Part shown: positions 45,441 through 56,992 of the stretch, piece after piece
How the letters are laid out: the number at the start of each line of letters is the position of its first letter
Position numbering within the stretch: position 1 is the first letter of the stretch
Assembly (NCBI GenBank): GCA_019828595.1
Contig: JAHQRK010000001.1
Span: 2,728,001-2,792,000, forward strand
Direction: 5' to 3'
DNA: 64,000 bases
Source: Aphanomyces cochlioides
Lineage: Eukaryota; Oomycota; Saprolegniomycetes; Saprolegniales; Verrucalvaceae
Notes under the pieces: model-generated
The model's database searches: none
What the model was told of the DNA's origin: nothing
The model's input: the letters and a program-made list of their open reading frames with translations, nothing else
Translations under genes and position numbers: made by a program

Positions 45441-46379
45441 CTCACGTCAAATGCACAGTGACGAGAAACGCCCATTTTGGGTTGCACGCTTGATTGGTCA
45501 AAGATATGAAAAGCCATGCACGCGCCTTTCCAATGGATGCGACGCAACGCTCCCATGGTCTCAGTTTCGAATGTCCCACCAAAGCGCGGTTCCAACTGCC
45601 AACATGACGGCTTTATGCACTGCAATGCTCGACTCGTGTCTCAGTCTGCGTCCTCTTCTCTCAACTTTACCATCTTCCCTTCCTCCAATGGCCAGCGCGA
45701 TCCATGGGATGAAAAGAACTTGTCCAGAGGACACAACTTCTCGCCCATGTTGTTCCATGGACTTCAGCACGAAGACGCTAAAAATAGAGTCGACTTTGCA
45801 CTTGGTCTCAACTCTCTTGAGCCAGCTCCCTCCGTGTTCTCTTCCTAAGAACATCCCTCCGTCTCGCCGTCGTCCTTGGAAGCGTTCTCGGCCATTTCAA
45901 GCTTGACAAGCTCACCGTGAGCGTCCAAGCCATGGAGCTTTACTCATGCGTATGCCCACTAGGGGCGTCAAGATGCCAGAAAAGACACACGTGGAGCCAT
46001 CTCTGAGTCCGACGTCATTCCAGTTGTTTGCGTGTCGTGTTATGTCTGGGCGGTGGCATATCCTGGTGGCCGCCACGTGAATGAAATGAATTTTATCAAG
46101 CGCGCTCATGATTTGTCGAGTCTTATCCAAGGGCGAGAATCCTGTCGCGGCGTCGAAACGGCCATTCCGGTGGAAAGGTTGCGAGTCGTTTCGAAATATC
46201 CCAGTGACAATCTCTCGTGCCGTGACCATACCTCCTCCTCCTCTTGCGGGACAACGCTCAGGAGATGCGCATGCAACTGCTCCGAACGCTTGGACGAAGC
46301 GGACAGCAGAATCGACCTCTGGGTTCAAATGGGACGAGCTTGACGAGAATATGATGATTAAATATGTTGTTTACTACTT
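45441..46379. other. Intergenic region between cyclases A and B
   Basis: About 940 bp. Several ORFs of 70-138 codons occur on both strands, the longest at 45912-46328 (minus), but none has a domain. I see no RNA or repeat. Confidence 0.55.
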
Positions 46380-47813
46380 CTAAGCGGTCAGGACGGACCC
46401 TTGCTCTCCTATCACGCCGGCGTCGCTCGAGAAGAGACTACCCAGTCGACTGGAGAGCCACGGGCAGTTGGAGCGACGAGGCGGTGAAACCTCGTCTTCT
46501 TTTGGTAGCACAGACGCCGTGTCCAAGAAGGACATGGTCATCTCGCCCTTGCCTTTGATGAACATGGGAGGACGCTCCTCCATGCGCACGTGTGGACATT
46601 GACTCCTCAGAGCTTCAGCAGCCGCTGGCGACATGTTGATACGCTCGGCATGACTCGCCGTTTGCATGCGAGCGGCAGTATTGACCGTGTCGCCAAAGAG
46701 GCAATAGCGTGGTCGAGACATGCCGACGACGTTCGCGACGACAGGACCAGTGTGGAAGCCAACTCGGATGGACAGATAGCCTTTCGATAGATCGTTGCGG
46801 TCGATGGGAACCTTGGAGGCGGCTTGGACAGCTTCGACTGCAAACCTTGCAATGCGCAGAGTGTGGTCGGCCTGGGGCTCCAGCATGCCGCCGCTGCAGA
46901 CGAAGACGTCGCCAATGGTTTCAACCTTGAAGAGTTTATGCTTGATCACGAGACGATCCATGACCGAGTATAGCGTGTCGAGCATGTGCACGACTCTCGT
47001 CGGTGGGACCGTCGCGCAAATGTCGGTGAAGCCAACGACGTCGCTGAAGAAGACTGTGACTGGATCAAAGTGGTCTGGAGGAGGTTTCAAGCCGCGTTTG
47101 ATGCTTGCAATCACGTGTGCTGGTAGCATTCCACCCAAGACTTGTCGGAGACGGAGACGGAGAGCTTCTCGTTCGGCCAACGTGTTCTTGAGGATGCGAT
47201 TCTCTCGTTGGTACTCGTAATGGCCCATGACTTGGCGGGACAAGAGGACGAGCGTGCGCATTTCCTCTTGAGGAAACGTGCGTGGCTTGATATCCATCAC
47301 GCTCAGGACTCCAATCGGGATGCCACTCGGCGTCGTGAGAGGCACCGCGTAGTAAAACTTGGCATTGTGCTGGCGTACCAGTGGATCTCGTTGGAATTGA
47401 GGGTAGTTGTCCACGTCTGAAACGACCAGCGGCGCTCCCGCCGTGCCTCCTTCCATCGTGTCGTTCCGTCGAATGCATTCCATGCAGAGCATGTGTTCAA
47501 TTGAATTGTCATCAAAGCTGACGACTGTCGTGGTGGCGTCGAAGCCGACGCTGGCTTTGATCAAGACTTGTCGGGTGTCCCAATCTACAAAGGCGAGTCG
47601 TCCCATTGGCGTTCCATACGCCAGTGCTGCGACCGCGACGAGATCTTGGACAATCGACTCGGTTGGCGTCTCCAGTATGTTGTACGCTCTCATGGCATCT
47701 TGTCGGACTCGGCGACTCATGCCTGGTTGCGTTGTGAGCAGAGTTGAAAGTGTCTTGGCGGTGCTAACGTGCCCGTGACGATTGGTTGGATCTTGTGAAA
47801 GGTCACGAAGCAT
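46380..47813 (-). CDS. Cyclase B: GAF + class III guanylyl cyclase, all catalytic residues present
   Basis: A 477-residue intronless protein. After a variable N-terminus, the GAF domain covers about residues 55-200 and the cyclase about 248-420. All class III catalytic positions are intact: Asp258 (SDVVGFT), Glu298 and Asp302 (VETIGDVF), Cys371 (RYCLFG), Asn378 and Arg382 (NTAARM). The Glu/Cys pair predicts GTP as substrate, producing cGMP. A C-terminal Ser/Pro-rich tail of about 45 residues follows. It is the only one of the three complete family members in this window that could work as a homodimer. The gene lies between cyclase A and the transposon block that separates it from cyclase C. 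The ATG at 47813 is the first; the conserved part begins near MRAYNILETP (residue 41), so later starts are possible. Confidence 0.92.
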   Translation of the reverse strand: MLRDLSQDPTNRHGHVSTAKTLSTLLTTQPGMSRRVRQDAMRAYNILETPTESIVQDLVAVAALAYGTPMGRLAFVDWDTRQVLIKASVGFDATTTVVSFDDNSIEHMLCMECIRRNDTMEGGTAGAPLVVSDVDNYPQFQRDPLVRQHNAKFYYAVPLTTPSGIPIGVLSVMDIKPRTFPQEEMRTLVLLSRQVMGHYEYQRENRILKNTLAEREALRLRLRQVLGGMLPAHVIASIKRGLKPPPDHFDPVTVFFSDVVGFTDICATVPPTRVVHMLDTLYSVMDRLVIKHKLFKVETIGDVFVCSGGMLEPQADHTLRIARFAVEAVQAASKVPIDRNDLSKGYLSIRVGFHTGPVVANVVGMSRPRYCLFGDTVNTAARMQTASHAERINMSPAAAEALRSQCPHVRMEERPPMFIKGKGEMTMSFLDTASVLPKEDEVSPPRRSNCPWLSSRLGSLFSSDAGVIGEQGSVLTA

Positions 47814-48575
47814 CCTCTTTTGAACAATGTCGACATCGATAGGCGGCTATCTTTAGCCGGCGTGCATTTCCAAGCGGTGGCGAGACATCATGGAGAGCCA
47901 GAGTCAATCATCGTGTGAAGGAGACGATCTTGGCCGCTGGATCTTGCTGCCATTCTCGTCTCTCAAGTCTGCAGCTACAGTCAGGAGCGATCACCTTGTT
48001 TGCATCTTTGTTCCACGCGCATCCGCATGCAATTATTCGCGCCACCCCTCAAGTATAGACGGAGCTGGGTGCATCCTGGGCATGTCATGGATATAAACAA
48101 AGACACTTTGGGCAGACAGCAAGAAGAGACACAGTCCACTCGTGTGTGCGCGTCGAGTCGTGACAAAGAAAGGACCAAGAAGGAAGAGAGGTCGGTCGGA
48201 CGTAGAATATGGAAGAGTATGCATGACTAGAGTGGAATCCTTCCGTCCAGATGAATGATCGACTGAGTGAGAATGGAAGAAGAGTGGAGATGGAATGCAA
48301 CCAGAGAGAGAGAGAGAGAGAGAGCGCACGCACTTGAAGCCGGCTCGAGAGGCGCTGCGTTTGTTTCCAGTTGAACGGTTTCAACAAGTCAAGCACAGTT
48401 TATCCATCCACTGACTGCTTTTGGAGAAGAAAGTCATGCTTGCTTTCATTCGTGGACGGAATCAAACTCGCTCCAGTCGTTCGAAGGGCCATGTCGAGTG
48501 TCGAAATGATTTTAAATCGAGCACAACATCGACCGCGCGGGAATCGACCACGTCGAGAGAGGCTGATGTCGCGTA
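47814..48575. other. Intergenic region upstream of cyclase B, with a GA microsatellite
   Basis: About 760 bp up to the left end of the pogo-like element. A GA repeat lies at about 48304-48326. No gene is recognised. Confidence 0.6.
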
Positions 48576-48751
48576 AACGACCGAAGTCGAGCATGGGTTC
48601 AAAGTCGAGCACCAATTGAGTTGCAGTATTGTCATTTTCAACCAAATTTGTGGTTTTGACCAAAAAGCGAATTCATTTTCAAATCGATTCCATAATACTG
48701 AAGTGGTGTGTGTCAGTGTGTGTTTTGCGTGAGCCAGGCGGCTGATCGATT

Positions 48752-48794
48752 CTGATTGGCTGACTAATTTTAATTTTTAATTCTAGCCAATCAG
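48752..48794. repeat. CTGATTGGCT/AGCCAATCAG inverted repeat
   Basis: Perfect 10-bp arms (48752-48761 and 48785-48794) surround a 23-nt AT-rich loop in the left, non-coding part of the pogo-like element. The arms contain the same CCAATCAG core that occurs in each satellite unit. Confidence 0.7.
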
Positions 48795-49237
48795 AGAAGC
48801 CCGTTCAATTCGGAATCGATTCGAAACCTCGGTCGATTCAAACCGTTCCTCACAATTTTGTATTGTCTTTTTCGTCCAAATTTACAGTTTTGATCAAAAT
48901 CGACGAAATTTGTGTGATCAATCTGGCAATAGTGAATTCAAGTATAATCGGAAGGTACATGAATTAATGTGTGTGTGTTGGTGTGTTTTGTGTGTGTTTT
49001 AAACAAACTCTGGACTCTGATTGGCTGGTTCGATTTGGTGATTGATTCAAAGTTTGATCGATTTCAGCCAAGTTCGGAAATTTTGAGTCAATCAGACAAT
49101 ATCAAAAGCACAATATATAAACCTCTGAAATACAATATTCAATATTATCCGGTTTCCGGTAAATTTCCCACCAAGCCTTTCAAACCAAGTTTTTGTCTCC
49201 TCACCACTCGTTGACATTGCCTGGAACTGCCAACAAG

Positions 49238-50231
49238 ATGGACGAAGCCATTCGCCGTGTACTGGATGGAGCATCAAGCAGACTGGTGGCGCAAGAAACT
49301 GGCATTGCATACTCGACGTTGACTGCCCATGTTAGGGCAGCAAAGTCTGGCTCATTTATCCGCCCTGACGGACGACCGCCAATGCTACCATTGGATTGTG
49401 AAGTCAGTCTTGTGGAATGGATCGTTGGCATGCAAATGCATGGATTTCCTGTCCAGCGACAACACATAATGATCAAAGCGTGCAAAATACTTCGACAAAT
49501 CCACCCCAAACTATCGATTGGGAAGGTTGATATAAAAGATTTCGAGCTCGACACCCGATATTGAGCAATCGGACATCTCAGACAATATCCCGATCACGTA
49601 ATGCTGTCGATTCAGACGATGTCGAGACATTATATGCATTGCTGCATCATCAAATTGAAAAGAATAATCTAACTCCCGATTGAATTTGGAATATGGACGA
49701 AACGGCTTTTCGAACCGTGAAAAGGGGAGGAAAAGTCATTGCTGTGAAAGGCTCACGGAATGTATGGGGGTCAAACGGTGGACACTAACTTCCACATGTC
49801 AATTGCCGCCTGCATCCGAGCCGACGGGAAAATATTCCCACCAACTTTTCTCTTTCCTGGAGATACAGTGGACAGGACTTTGTCAGAATCGTGCTCAATA
49901 TCTGGTGCAACGGTGACTACGGCTCCCAAAGGCTGAAATGAACGAAGACTTGTTCATATCTTGGCTGATGCACTTTAGTCGTTCGATTGGTGAAATTCAA
50001 AGACCCGTCCTTTTGGCTATTGATGGCTTAGCAGCACACTGTACTATCAATGTTGTTGAAGCCGCAAATGACCTTGGAATAACCTTGCTTTGTTTACCCT
50101 CAAATGCTACTCATATCTTACAGCCGCTTGATGTTGCTGTATTTAAATCATTCAAGGGAGCTGTGGAGCAAAAGATATTTTACGCTTTAGTTAACGTTGG
50201 TACGTTCTATTGTTATGAATATGTAATTTGA
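49238..50231 (+). pseudogene. Pogo-like DDE_1 transposase, N-terminal and catalytic part, broken
   Basis: The ATG at 49238 opens a psq-type helix-turn-helix (MDEAIRRVLDGASSRLVA...), followed by a CENP-B-like DNA-binding region. The catalytic residues of the DDD triad lie in WNMDETAF, LLAIDGLAAH and LPSNATHILQPLD. The frame is destroyed by at least two TGA stops (near 49528, where a Trp of a GWYKRF motif is expected, and near 49681, before IWNMDE) and at least two frameshifts (near 49772 and 49937). The coding sequence then stops near 50205 and its C-terminal part reappears near 56540, beyond the Ty3 insertion. The element cannot move on its own. Confidence 0.85.
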
Positions 50232-50682
50232 CCAAATTGCGGATTTCGTCTTCGTTCGATTTGGAAATGCAAATTTGAAAGCGCAATTTGGGACACGACG
50301 TTTAGCAACTCAGGAATATCATTTTCCGCTTTTGCAAGCATTACTACCGGGCTGCACTGCATTGATTGGACTCTGAATAAAGACGAATTCTGTAGTGCTG
50401 AAGGATAGACTCATTGCCGTGCGTCTGACTCATCGTGCGCATGGGCGGGCGTTGCATTTCTAACGTCTGCAAGCTACGTTGAATTTCCCTTAGTTTTTAA
50501 GCTTTTCAAATGGCTTAACACTAGTAACTTCATGAAGCAGTAAGATGTCGTCGTTTTCACTCCAAGCAATATTCTCTACAGGCAATGCATGCCGGCTGCA
50601 GTTGGGACAATGAGTAACACAGAATAAGCGCTGGCTTTACATAACTCCTCAAGATTGATTGGTCTTGCATCAGCAGGGGCTC

Positions 50683-50918
50683 TGTCCTGGTTGTGCGGAG
50701 TAATCACGCACATCAGAAGAACACAAGAGATGAAGTTGGTGCATCTCTTGCTTGCACATCGAATCTGAGTTCAACATGGTCGGGTCTACTTGTTCCCTAG
50801 TGTTCTACTTCAAGTTGAGGATGAGTGTAGTTCAACTTGGCGTAGCCATGCTTAAACTAATTCAGTTTTCCATTTCCACCAGTGTGCACAAGTCCGTCCC
50901 AACCGGGACTGCAGAATA
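50683..50918 (+). repeat. Left LTR of the Ty3 element
   Basis: Starts TGTCCTGG and ends GCAGAATA. It matches the right LTR with about six single-base differences over 236 bp. Confidence 0.95.
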
Positions 50919-50961
50919 AAACTAGTTTTTTCTGCGTGGAAGAAACCTCACCCAAGAACAC

Positions 50962-51432
50962 TTGTCGGCCAACATGAGTTCTCCAATTCCTCGCGTCCTT
51001 TCATCGATTGATGACAATGAAGTCTCTGCCGGTCTGGTCCCCGAGGAGGCTACCATGTCTCAAGCGAACGACGTGAATGATCATTCTGAGGCAGCTCCGT
51101 GCCCTGACTCTGACCAAGTAGTCCCGGAACCCCGCCCGTCTGATACGTCTCTTATCCATGCTTTTGGTCAAATGAGACTTAATACACCCCGCCACTCAGT
51201 TATGACAATGCCGCTCACGCCCGAAATTTTTACGCAAGGGCCGTTTTCTGATCCAAAGAGACGACTCTCGTATGATGCAAATGTTGCTCCACATCTTGAA
51301 TCAAACAACATTGAAGACACTGGTATCCGGATGGAAGAGGGATCCGGATATGCTGGAGCTCGATTGCAAGGCATGCCTCAACTACCAACCCCTCCTCGCT
51401 ACGATGCGACCACGGCAAACGAAAAGAAATAG
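50962..51432 (+). pseudogene. Ty3 gag, N-terminal fragment
   Basis: An open frame of 156 codons beginning 44 bp after the left LTR, Pro/Ser-rich and ending at a TAG. The same frame continues after the stop with FMQLYQEYWFQCASLRQLGF to about 51624, so the TAG is a disabling mutation or a readthrough stop. Homologous gag sequence continues in another frame from about 51600. Confidence 0.7.
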
Positions 51433-51523
51433 TTCATGCAGTTGTATCAAGAGTACTGGTTCCAGTGTGCCTCCCTACGCCAGCTTGGATTCCAGCCCTA
51501 TGTGATGCCGGTGGGAGCATGCA

Positions 51524-54500
51524 TTGCCGATGCGAGGCGATCACGCATCGCAAAATACGACCTTCGAAAGCCTGCCGAGCAGATATCGGAAGACGTATGG
51601 ATCGTATTTCTTTCAAGGAAATGAATTGGGCATCGTCGATTATGGTCGAGTGGATCGCCAAATGAAAGACCTTCGATTGAATACCACATTCACCGACTCA
51701 ACCAGCCGCGTCTCACACTTGGTTCATTCCATGGACATTATTCTTGAAAAGCTATCAATGACGAGTATGGTGGACGATGAGCCAAAGCGCGTGGTTGGCT
51801 ACCTTGTCGATGCGCTAGCCCCACCTGACTTCAAAGCCACTGTGATTGATGAGCTTGGTCGTAGTGTGAACAAGTCGCTGAAATCGGACGTGCTCGCATT
51901 TGTGGATTATTTGCACGTGGCAATGCACTCATACATGCGTTGGGAACGTGAGCGCTCATCATCTCGCGTGCAATCTGTGTCTTCACGACACACAGAAAAT
52001 CGATCTTCTCCATCACTTGAACCCAAACCAATTTTGTCCCGCCCACCCACCCGCCGTGTCACGTTTGCTGCACCAGCCACGACCCCAGCCCCTCCATCAG
52101 AGAGATTTCATTCTTCGCGATCAGTCCAAAGCCCGGGAAATTCTCACAATACTGGTAAAACGCGCAGTGCCAAGCCATATCCACGCCATTCCAAGCCTCA
52201 AGTTTGTAACTCGCGTGGCCAAGACGGCCACTGGCCAAAGAACTGTCCAAACCGCTCGAAGCTACAATCAATTGTGACTCATGCATCAATGTCCCTTGGA
52301 AGCGAAAGTGGCTCAGTCGCTGCAGTCGTCGAAAATTTGGTACATTTGGATGCTGTTCTACTCGACACTGGAGCAGATACCTCAGTGGTGAACTCTTGTC
52401 TACTTGCTGCTCTACAAGCCGTCGGTGTCGAATGCTCAGTGTCAACTTCCCAGACCCATCGACTTGAACCATTCATGGGTGACCCGGTTTACGCTCGTGG
52501 CCGTGTTCAATTGAAAACAGTCTCTCTCGCCACCTCGGCAGGCCCCCTACTGCTGCGAAACATCTCAGCTTGGGTAATAGATGATGCACTCGACACGCCA
52601 CGTTTGATCCTATCACGTCCAGTCATGGAAACTCTCGGCTATTCTTTGGACGCGCTGCTAGTCAGAGCTCGTGCAGTCAAAGCTGATTGGAATTTGGCGG
52701 TAAACGAGCAATCATCTCGATCAGCATCGTCGGGTGGTAGCGAATCTCCAACGAGCAGCTCCGCTCTTCGATTCTTATCCATAGACGAACCGATGGGAAG
52801 TTTCGCCTTTCAACCCTCAGCGCCAACCAATATGTTAGAGCCAATTGTTTCGGCTTTTGACGAGCAATCTCTGGATAGCGATGACATAACGTCCTTGCCT
52901 GCGTTCCTCCACCATGATCACTCCGAGGTCTCACAGCTCCTCGACGAGCGAGTGCTTGATGCAGAGGCTCAAGGCCTTACTGGAGAACACCTGGTGCGAT
53001 TACGAACAATGCTGGGCAAATATCGTGACGTTTTCCGTTTGAGTTTTGGTCAAGATGCTGCAGTCAGAGTGCCACCCCTCGAAGTCCGTGTTCGACCCGG
53101 CACCCAGCCTGCTAAATGCTCTACCCGAAGATATCCGCCCGCTCACCAAAAATTTATGGAGGTCCACATGTCAGAACTCGAAAAAGCTGGCCACGTCTAC
53201 CTCAACACATCGAGCAGATGGGCATCACCACCGCGAATTGTCCCAAAACGTGATGGCACGTACCGCATGACTGTCGATTTGCGCTCTGTTAATGCACGAA
53301 CGATACCCCTCCAATGGCCAATGCCTCAGCTCGAGGTTGCACTGGGCTATCTCTCCGACAGCTCTTGTTATTTCACCTTGGATTGGTTCCGTGGCTATTG
53401 GCAGTTGCCTTTGGCGCCTGTGAGCCAAGAAATCTTTACAATCATGACTCATCGGGGTATGATGACCCCCACCCGCGTGTCCATGGGAGGTACCGACAGT
53501 GTTGGCTACTGTCAATCACGCGTAGAGCTTATTTTCAAAAATGAGCTTTATCGGGGCATCTTGGCATGGTTAGACGATATCCTGGGATATGCTTCATCCG
53601 AAGATGCTCTTTTGTCCATTCTCGACAAAGTCCTGGGTGCTTGTGTCTTGTCTGGGCTTAAGTTGCACCCAAACAAATGCTCCTTTTTCCTCAAGAAAGC
53701 AAAATGGTACGGAAAAGTCATATCCGCGGAAGGAATCAGTCATTGCCCCGAGCGCGTTGCTGGTTTGGTTGAACTGGCAACTCCTACGACGGCAGCCCAA
53801 CTGCAGAAATTCCTCTGTTGTGTTAACTGGATGCGCGCAAGTATTCCCGATTATGCAGCTCTCGTGGCGCCACTCATGGATATATTATCAGTTGCCGCAA
53901 AAACTGTATCAAGCCGCAAGCAAAAGAAACTAGACAAAGTGCTCCTATCCTCATTTGACTGGTCAGAAACGCACATCTCATGTTTCAAGAGCGTCAAGAA
54001 GTCATTACTGTCAATGGTCCCCTTGGCACATCCTAGTGGTGAAGCTGTCGTTTACTTATTTGCAGACGCATCACTTGATTTCTGGGGCTCTGTAGTAACA
54101 CAGGTCCCAAAAGAAGACAGTCACTTACCGTTTGCTCAACAGCGTCATCGACCTTTAGCATTTCTTAGTGGCAGTTTCAAGGGAGCGTCCAGTCGATGGC
54201 CAATACCGGACAAGGAGGCGTTTGCTATTGTCGAGATGCAAACGACTGGAATACTTATTGCTCCGCCCTGGTGGATTCATCGCAACTTAGTCTACATATT
54301 CAATCCGTTGGCCACTGATAGCACAATGCAGCGACACCAAGCTGATCGCCTCCAAAGATGGGCCATGATCATGACGGGGTTCACATATTCCATTCAACAC
54401 ATCCCTGGGGAACTGAATGTACGGGCAGACATGCTCAGCCGCTGGAATTATATACCGTCAACAGTGGCAACAAGTTCCATCCGTATTCTCGCTCTAGCTC

Positions 54501-54745
54501 CTGTGTCACCACTACAGTCCCAAGACTTTGTTTGGCCAACACTGCAAAGCATCTCGGAAATTCAGCAAGAACACCTCCCACCTCCACAAGGCTATATGTG
54601 GAACGCCTCAAAATCATGTTTTTGTGACACCCGAGAGCGTGTGTGGATTCCTGCGAAAGCCCTCCATCTCCAAGCGCGCCTCATGGTTGTGGCTCATGCC
54701 CACCTGTCGGGGCACCGTGGTGCCGACATAACAACAGAATCATGA
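51524..54745 (+). pseudogene. Ty3 gag C-terminus and pol (protease, RT, RNase H)
   Basis: A 1073-codon frame whose first ATG is probably not a real start. Order: gag C-terminal helices; a damaged zinc knuckle near codon 227, CNSRGQDGHWPKNC, where the second Cys of CCHC is Arg; the aspartic protease motif LLDTGADTSV (about 279-288); reverse transcriptase with FTLDWFRGYWQLPL and the catalytic AWLDDIL (about 680-687); and RNase H with FADASLDFWG (about 844-853). The frame ends at a TGA where similarity passes into the next frame (HRGADI is the start of the integrase zinc domain), so a frameshift separates it from integrase. Confidence 0.9.
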
Positions 54746-56166
54746 CGTCGTGGTGCACATGGCCAACTCTTGGTGCTGATGTCTCAAAATTTGTCAAATC
54801 CTGTCTCCATTGCATTTGTGTGTCGGGGCGTATGATTCCACGCCCATTGGGAGAAGCACTGCACGCCACCAAGCCGAACGAACTGATACACGCCGATTTT
54901 CTTACTCTGCCTCGTGACTGATACACGGAATGGAACTATGTCCTCACACTCAAGGATGACGCCTCGGCTTTCTGTATGCTCATAGGCTACAAAGCGGCAA
55001 CCGCAGAAGCCTTTGCGGATGGCTTAATTCGCTGGTTCAGCATGTTTGGAGTCGTAACAACTTGGGTCACTGACCGTGGCTCTCACTTCCGAAACACGGT
55101 CGTTGAAAACATTTCTAAGCAATTGGGAACTCAGCATCACTTTACTACTGCCTACTCGCCGTGGTCCAACGGTTCAGTTGAGGTGCTTAATCGACAAGCC
55201 GTCCGTTGCATTCGTACATTACTCTCCGAAATTGGTCTCCACCCGAATGAGTGGTCTAAGGTACTACCCGCTGTTCAATCTGCCCTGAATAGTCAGCCAT
55301 CACCTCGTCTGGGCGGTCTTGCGCCAATTACCGCCTTTACTGGCCTTCCTGCTCAATCCCCTCTTCGATTTGTTTTTGAAACAGCCCATGGTGAAGCAAT
55401 CAATATGTCCATCGATGAGTTATCACAATCTTGGCATGATCACTTTGCATCGCTGTCAAATACATTGGATACCATGCACCGACACATTGCCAAGGTCAGT
55501 GCTATTTCACGACGACAAGCCAAAGAAAGTAGAGCACGCAAGGCCAAAATCACAAATTTTTCAATTGGTGACTTCGTTTTCGTTGCTATCATCTCGGACC
55601 ATCCCTCGAAACTTTCAGCTCAGTGGCGTGGTCCAAAAAGAATTGTCGAAGTGGTATTTGATTGGATTTTCATCGTAGAAGACTTAGTTGAGCCTTTCGA
55701 ACGGTCTACACACCATTCCAGTCGTTTACAATTTTATGCCGACGATCAACTATCAGTTACACAAGACTTACTTGATTTCGTTCGCTATAACGACGGCGGT
55801 CACATGGTGCAGTCCTTTCAAGGCGTTCGACGTGAAAAAGGCTCCTTTGAAGTACTTGTATCGTGGTTAGGCCTCGAGGATTCTGAATCGTCGTGGGAGC
55901 CCCTTGAAAACCTTCTCGAGGACGTCACTGTGCTTCTGGAGCGGTATTTCAAGGCCCACCCAAATGATCCCCTTGTGACAGAAGCATCCCACGAATTCGC
56001 TCGTTTGCTGCAACGTTCACCATCGGTCCCCCAGACATACACCACGGGGCCAAAAGAAACGAAACGACACAGATCTCAACGCGTGCAATCTCGATCCAAA
56101 AATGCAACAAATCGACCGACACATTCGTCGAAGGGAAGAGGGCACTGTTCTGGTCGTGCGGAGTAA
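54746..56166 (+). pseudogene. Ty3 integrase and chromodomain, broken
   Basis: Continues pol in another frame. FVKSCLHCICVSG is the zinc-binding end. The catalytic triad is visible: HADF (near 54895), WVTDRGSHF (near 55066) and WSNGSVEVLNR, with exactly 35 residues between the second Asp and the Glu. A TGA at 54919-54921 interrupts just after the first Asp. At about 55810-55960 the motif VLVSWLGLEDSESSWEPLENL is a chromodomain, which in chromoviruses directs integration to modified histones. A basic tail precedes the right LTR, which overlaps the end of the frame. Confidence 0.88.
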
Positions 56167-56381
56167 TCACGCACATCAGAAGAACACAAGAGATGAAGTT
56201 GGTGCATCTCTTGCTTGCACATCGAATCTGAGTTGAACATGGTCGGGTCTACTTGTTCCCTACTGTTCTACATCAAGTTGAGGATGAGTGTAGTTCAACT
56301 TGGCGTAGCCATGCTTAAACTAATTCAGTTTTCCATTTCCACCAGTGTGCACAAGTCCGTCCCAACGGGGACTGCAGAATA
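56146..56381 (+). repeat. Right LTR of the Ty3 element
   Basis: Starts TGTTCTGG and ends GCAGAATA. It is followed by GGCTC, the duplicated target site. Confidence 0.95.
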
Positions 56382-56539
56382 GGCTCAGAAGTACCACAGG
56401 ACGATTCGAGGCTCCCGAAACGTTTATTTCAAGCAAATTCCGACCGGAATTTCAGCTAGTCGAATTTCGAAGTAGTCGTCTGCTCGAAGTATTCATTCCG
56501 GAAAATGAAATATCGGAATTGCTAAAAGTCTCTACTATT

Positions 56540-56992
56540 GCTACAGATGCTGGAACCCTATTTACAATAAGCAAGTCTATGGCGGTCCAAATTGCCTGTG
56601 CTGCATGGCGCAAGCAAATTAAAGCAGAGAACGCCATAGCTGGATTCGCTGGATGCGGATTGTGGCCTTTATCTAAGGAAAAAATGTTTGAGCGTTTGAG
56701 CCGGTTCAAAACTAATGGAGTACCTTGTCGTGTGGAGCAAGCTGAATGGCTGCAGCACCGTGATGAGGTGCGAAAGACAATTCTCACACTCCCTCCAATT
56801 CCAGCAAAAAAGAGGGCAACCAAACGAGTCGTCGTTGGGCGAGGATCCTCACGTTGGAGGAACTTGCCAACGCTGACGCGACCAAGCAAGCGCGAAAAGA
56901 GGCCACTCTCCGCTCAAACGAACTCAAAAAGCAACGAGACAAAAAGCGCGCAACAAGAGCGGGACGCAAACTTCCAAGAGCGACAGCCTTGA
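56540..56992 (+). pseudogene. Pogo-like transposase, C-terminal fragment
   Basis: The frame contains TISKSMAVQIACAAWRKQI and GFAGCGLWPLSKEKMFERL, the usual C-terminal motif of DDE_1 pogo/Tigger transposases, followed by a basic tail. It is the missing end of the transposase that breaks off near 50205. The sequence between that break and the Ty3 element (50232-50677) and between the Ty3 element and this fragment (56387-56540) is not recognisable transposase, so the Ty3 insertion alone does not explain the break. Confidence 0.75.

Larger units (their letters stand above)
50683..56381 (+). mobile_element. Ty3-type LTR retrotransposon with chromodomain
   Basis: Two 236-bp LTRs bound the element, with a 5-bp target duplication GGCTC (50678-50682 and 56382-56386). 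A purine-rich tract, AAGGGAAGAGGGCA, ends just before the right LTR. Order: gag, protease, reverse transcriptase, RNase H, integrase, chromodomain, which is Ty3 order. Coding capacity is broken by a stop in gag (51430-51432), a frame change in gag, a frameshift near 54740 and a stop at 54919-54921. The LTRs differ at about six positions, so insertion is not very recent. It sits inside the pogo-like element. Confidence 0.95.

Noticed and set aside
45912..46328. 138-codon minus-strand ORF between cyclases A and B
   Set aside because: No recognisable domain, no homologous partner in the window and typical of chance ORFs at this base composition.
48304..48326. GA repeat as a functional element
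   Set aside because: A simple microsatellite; nothing nearby indicates a role.
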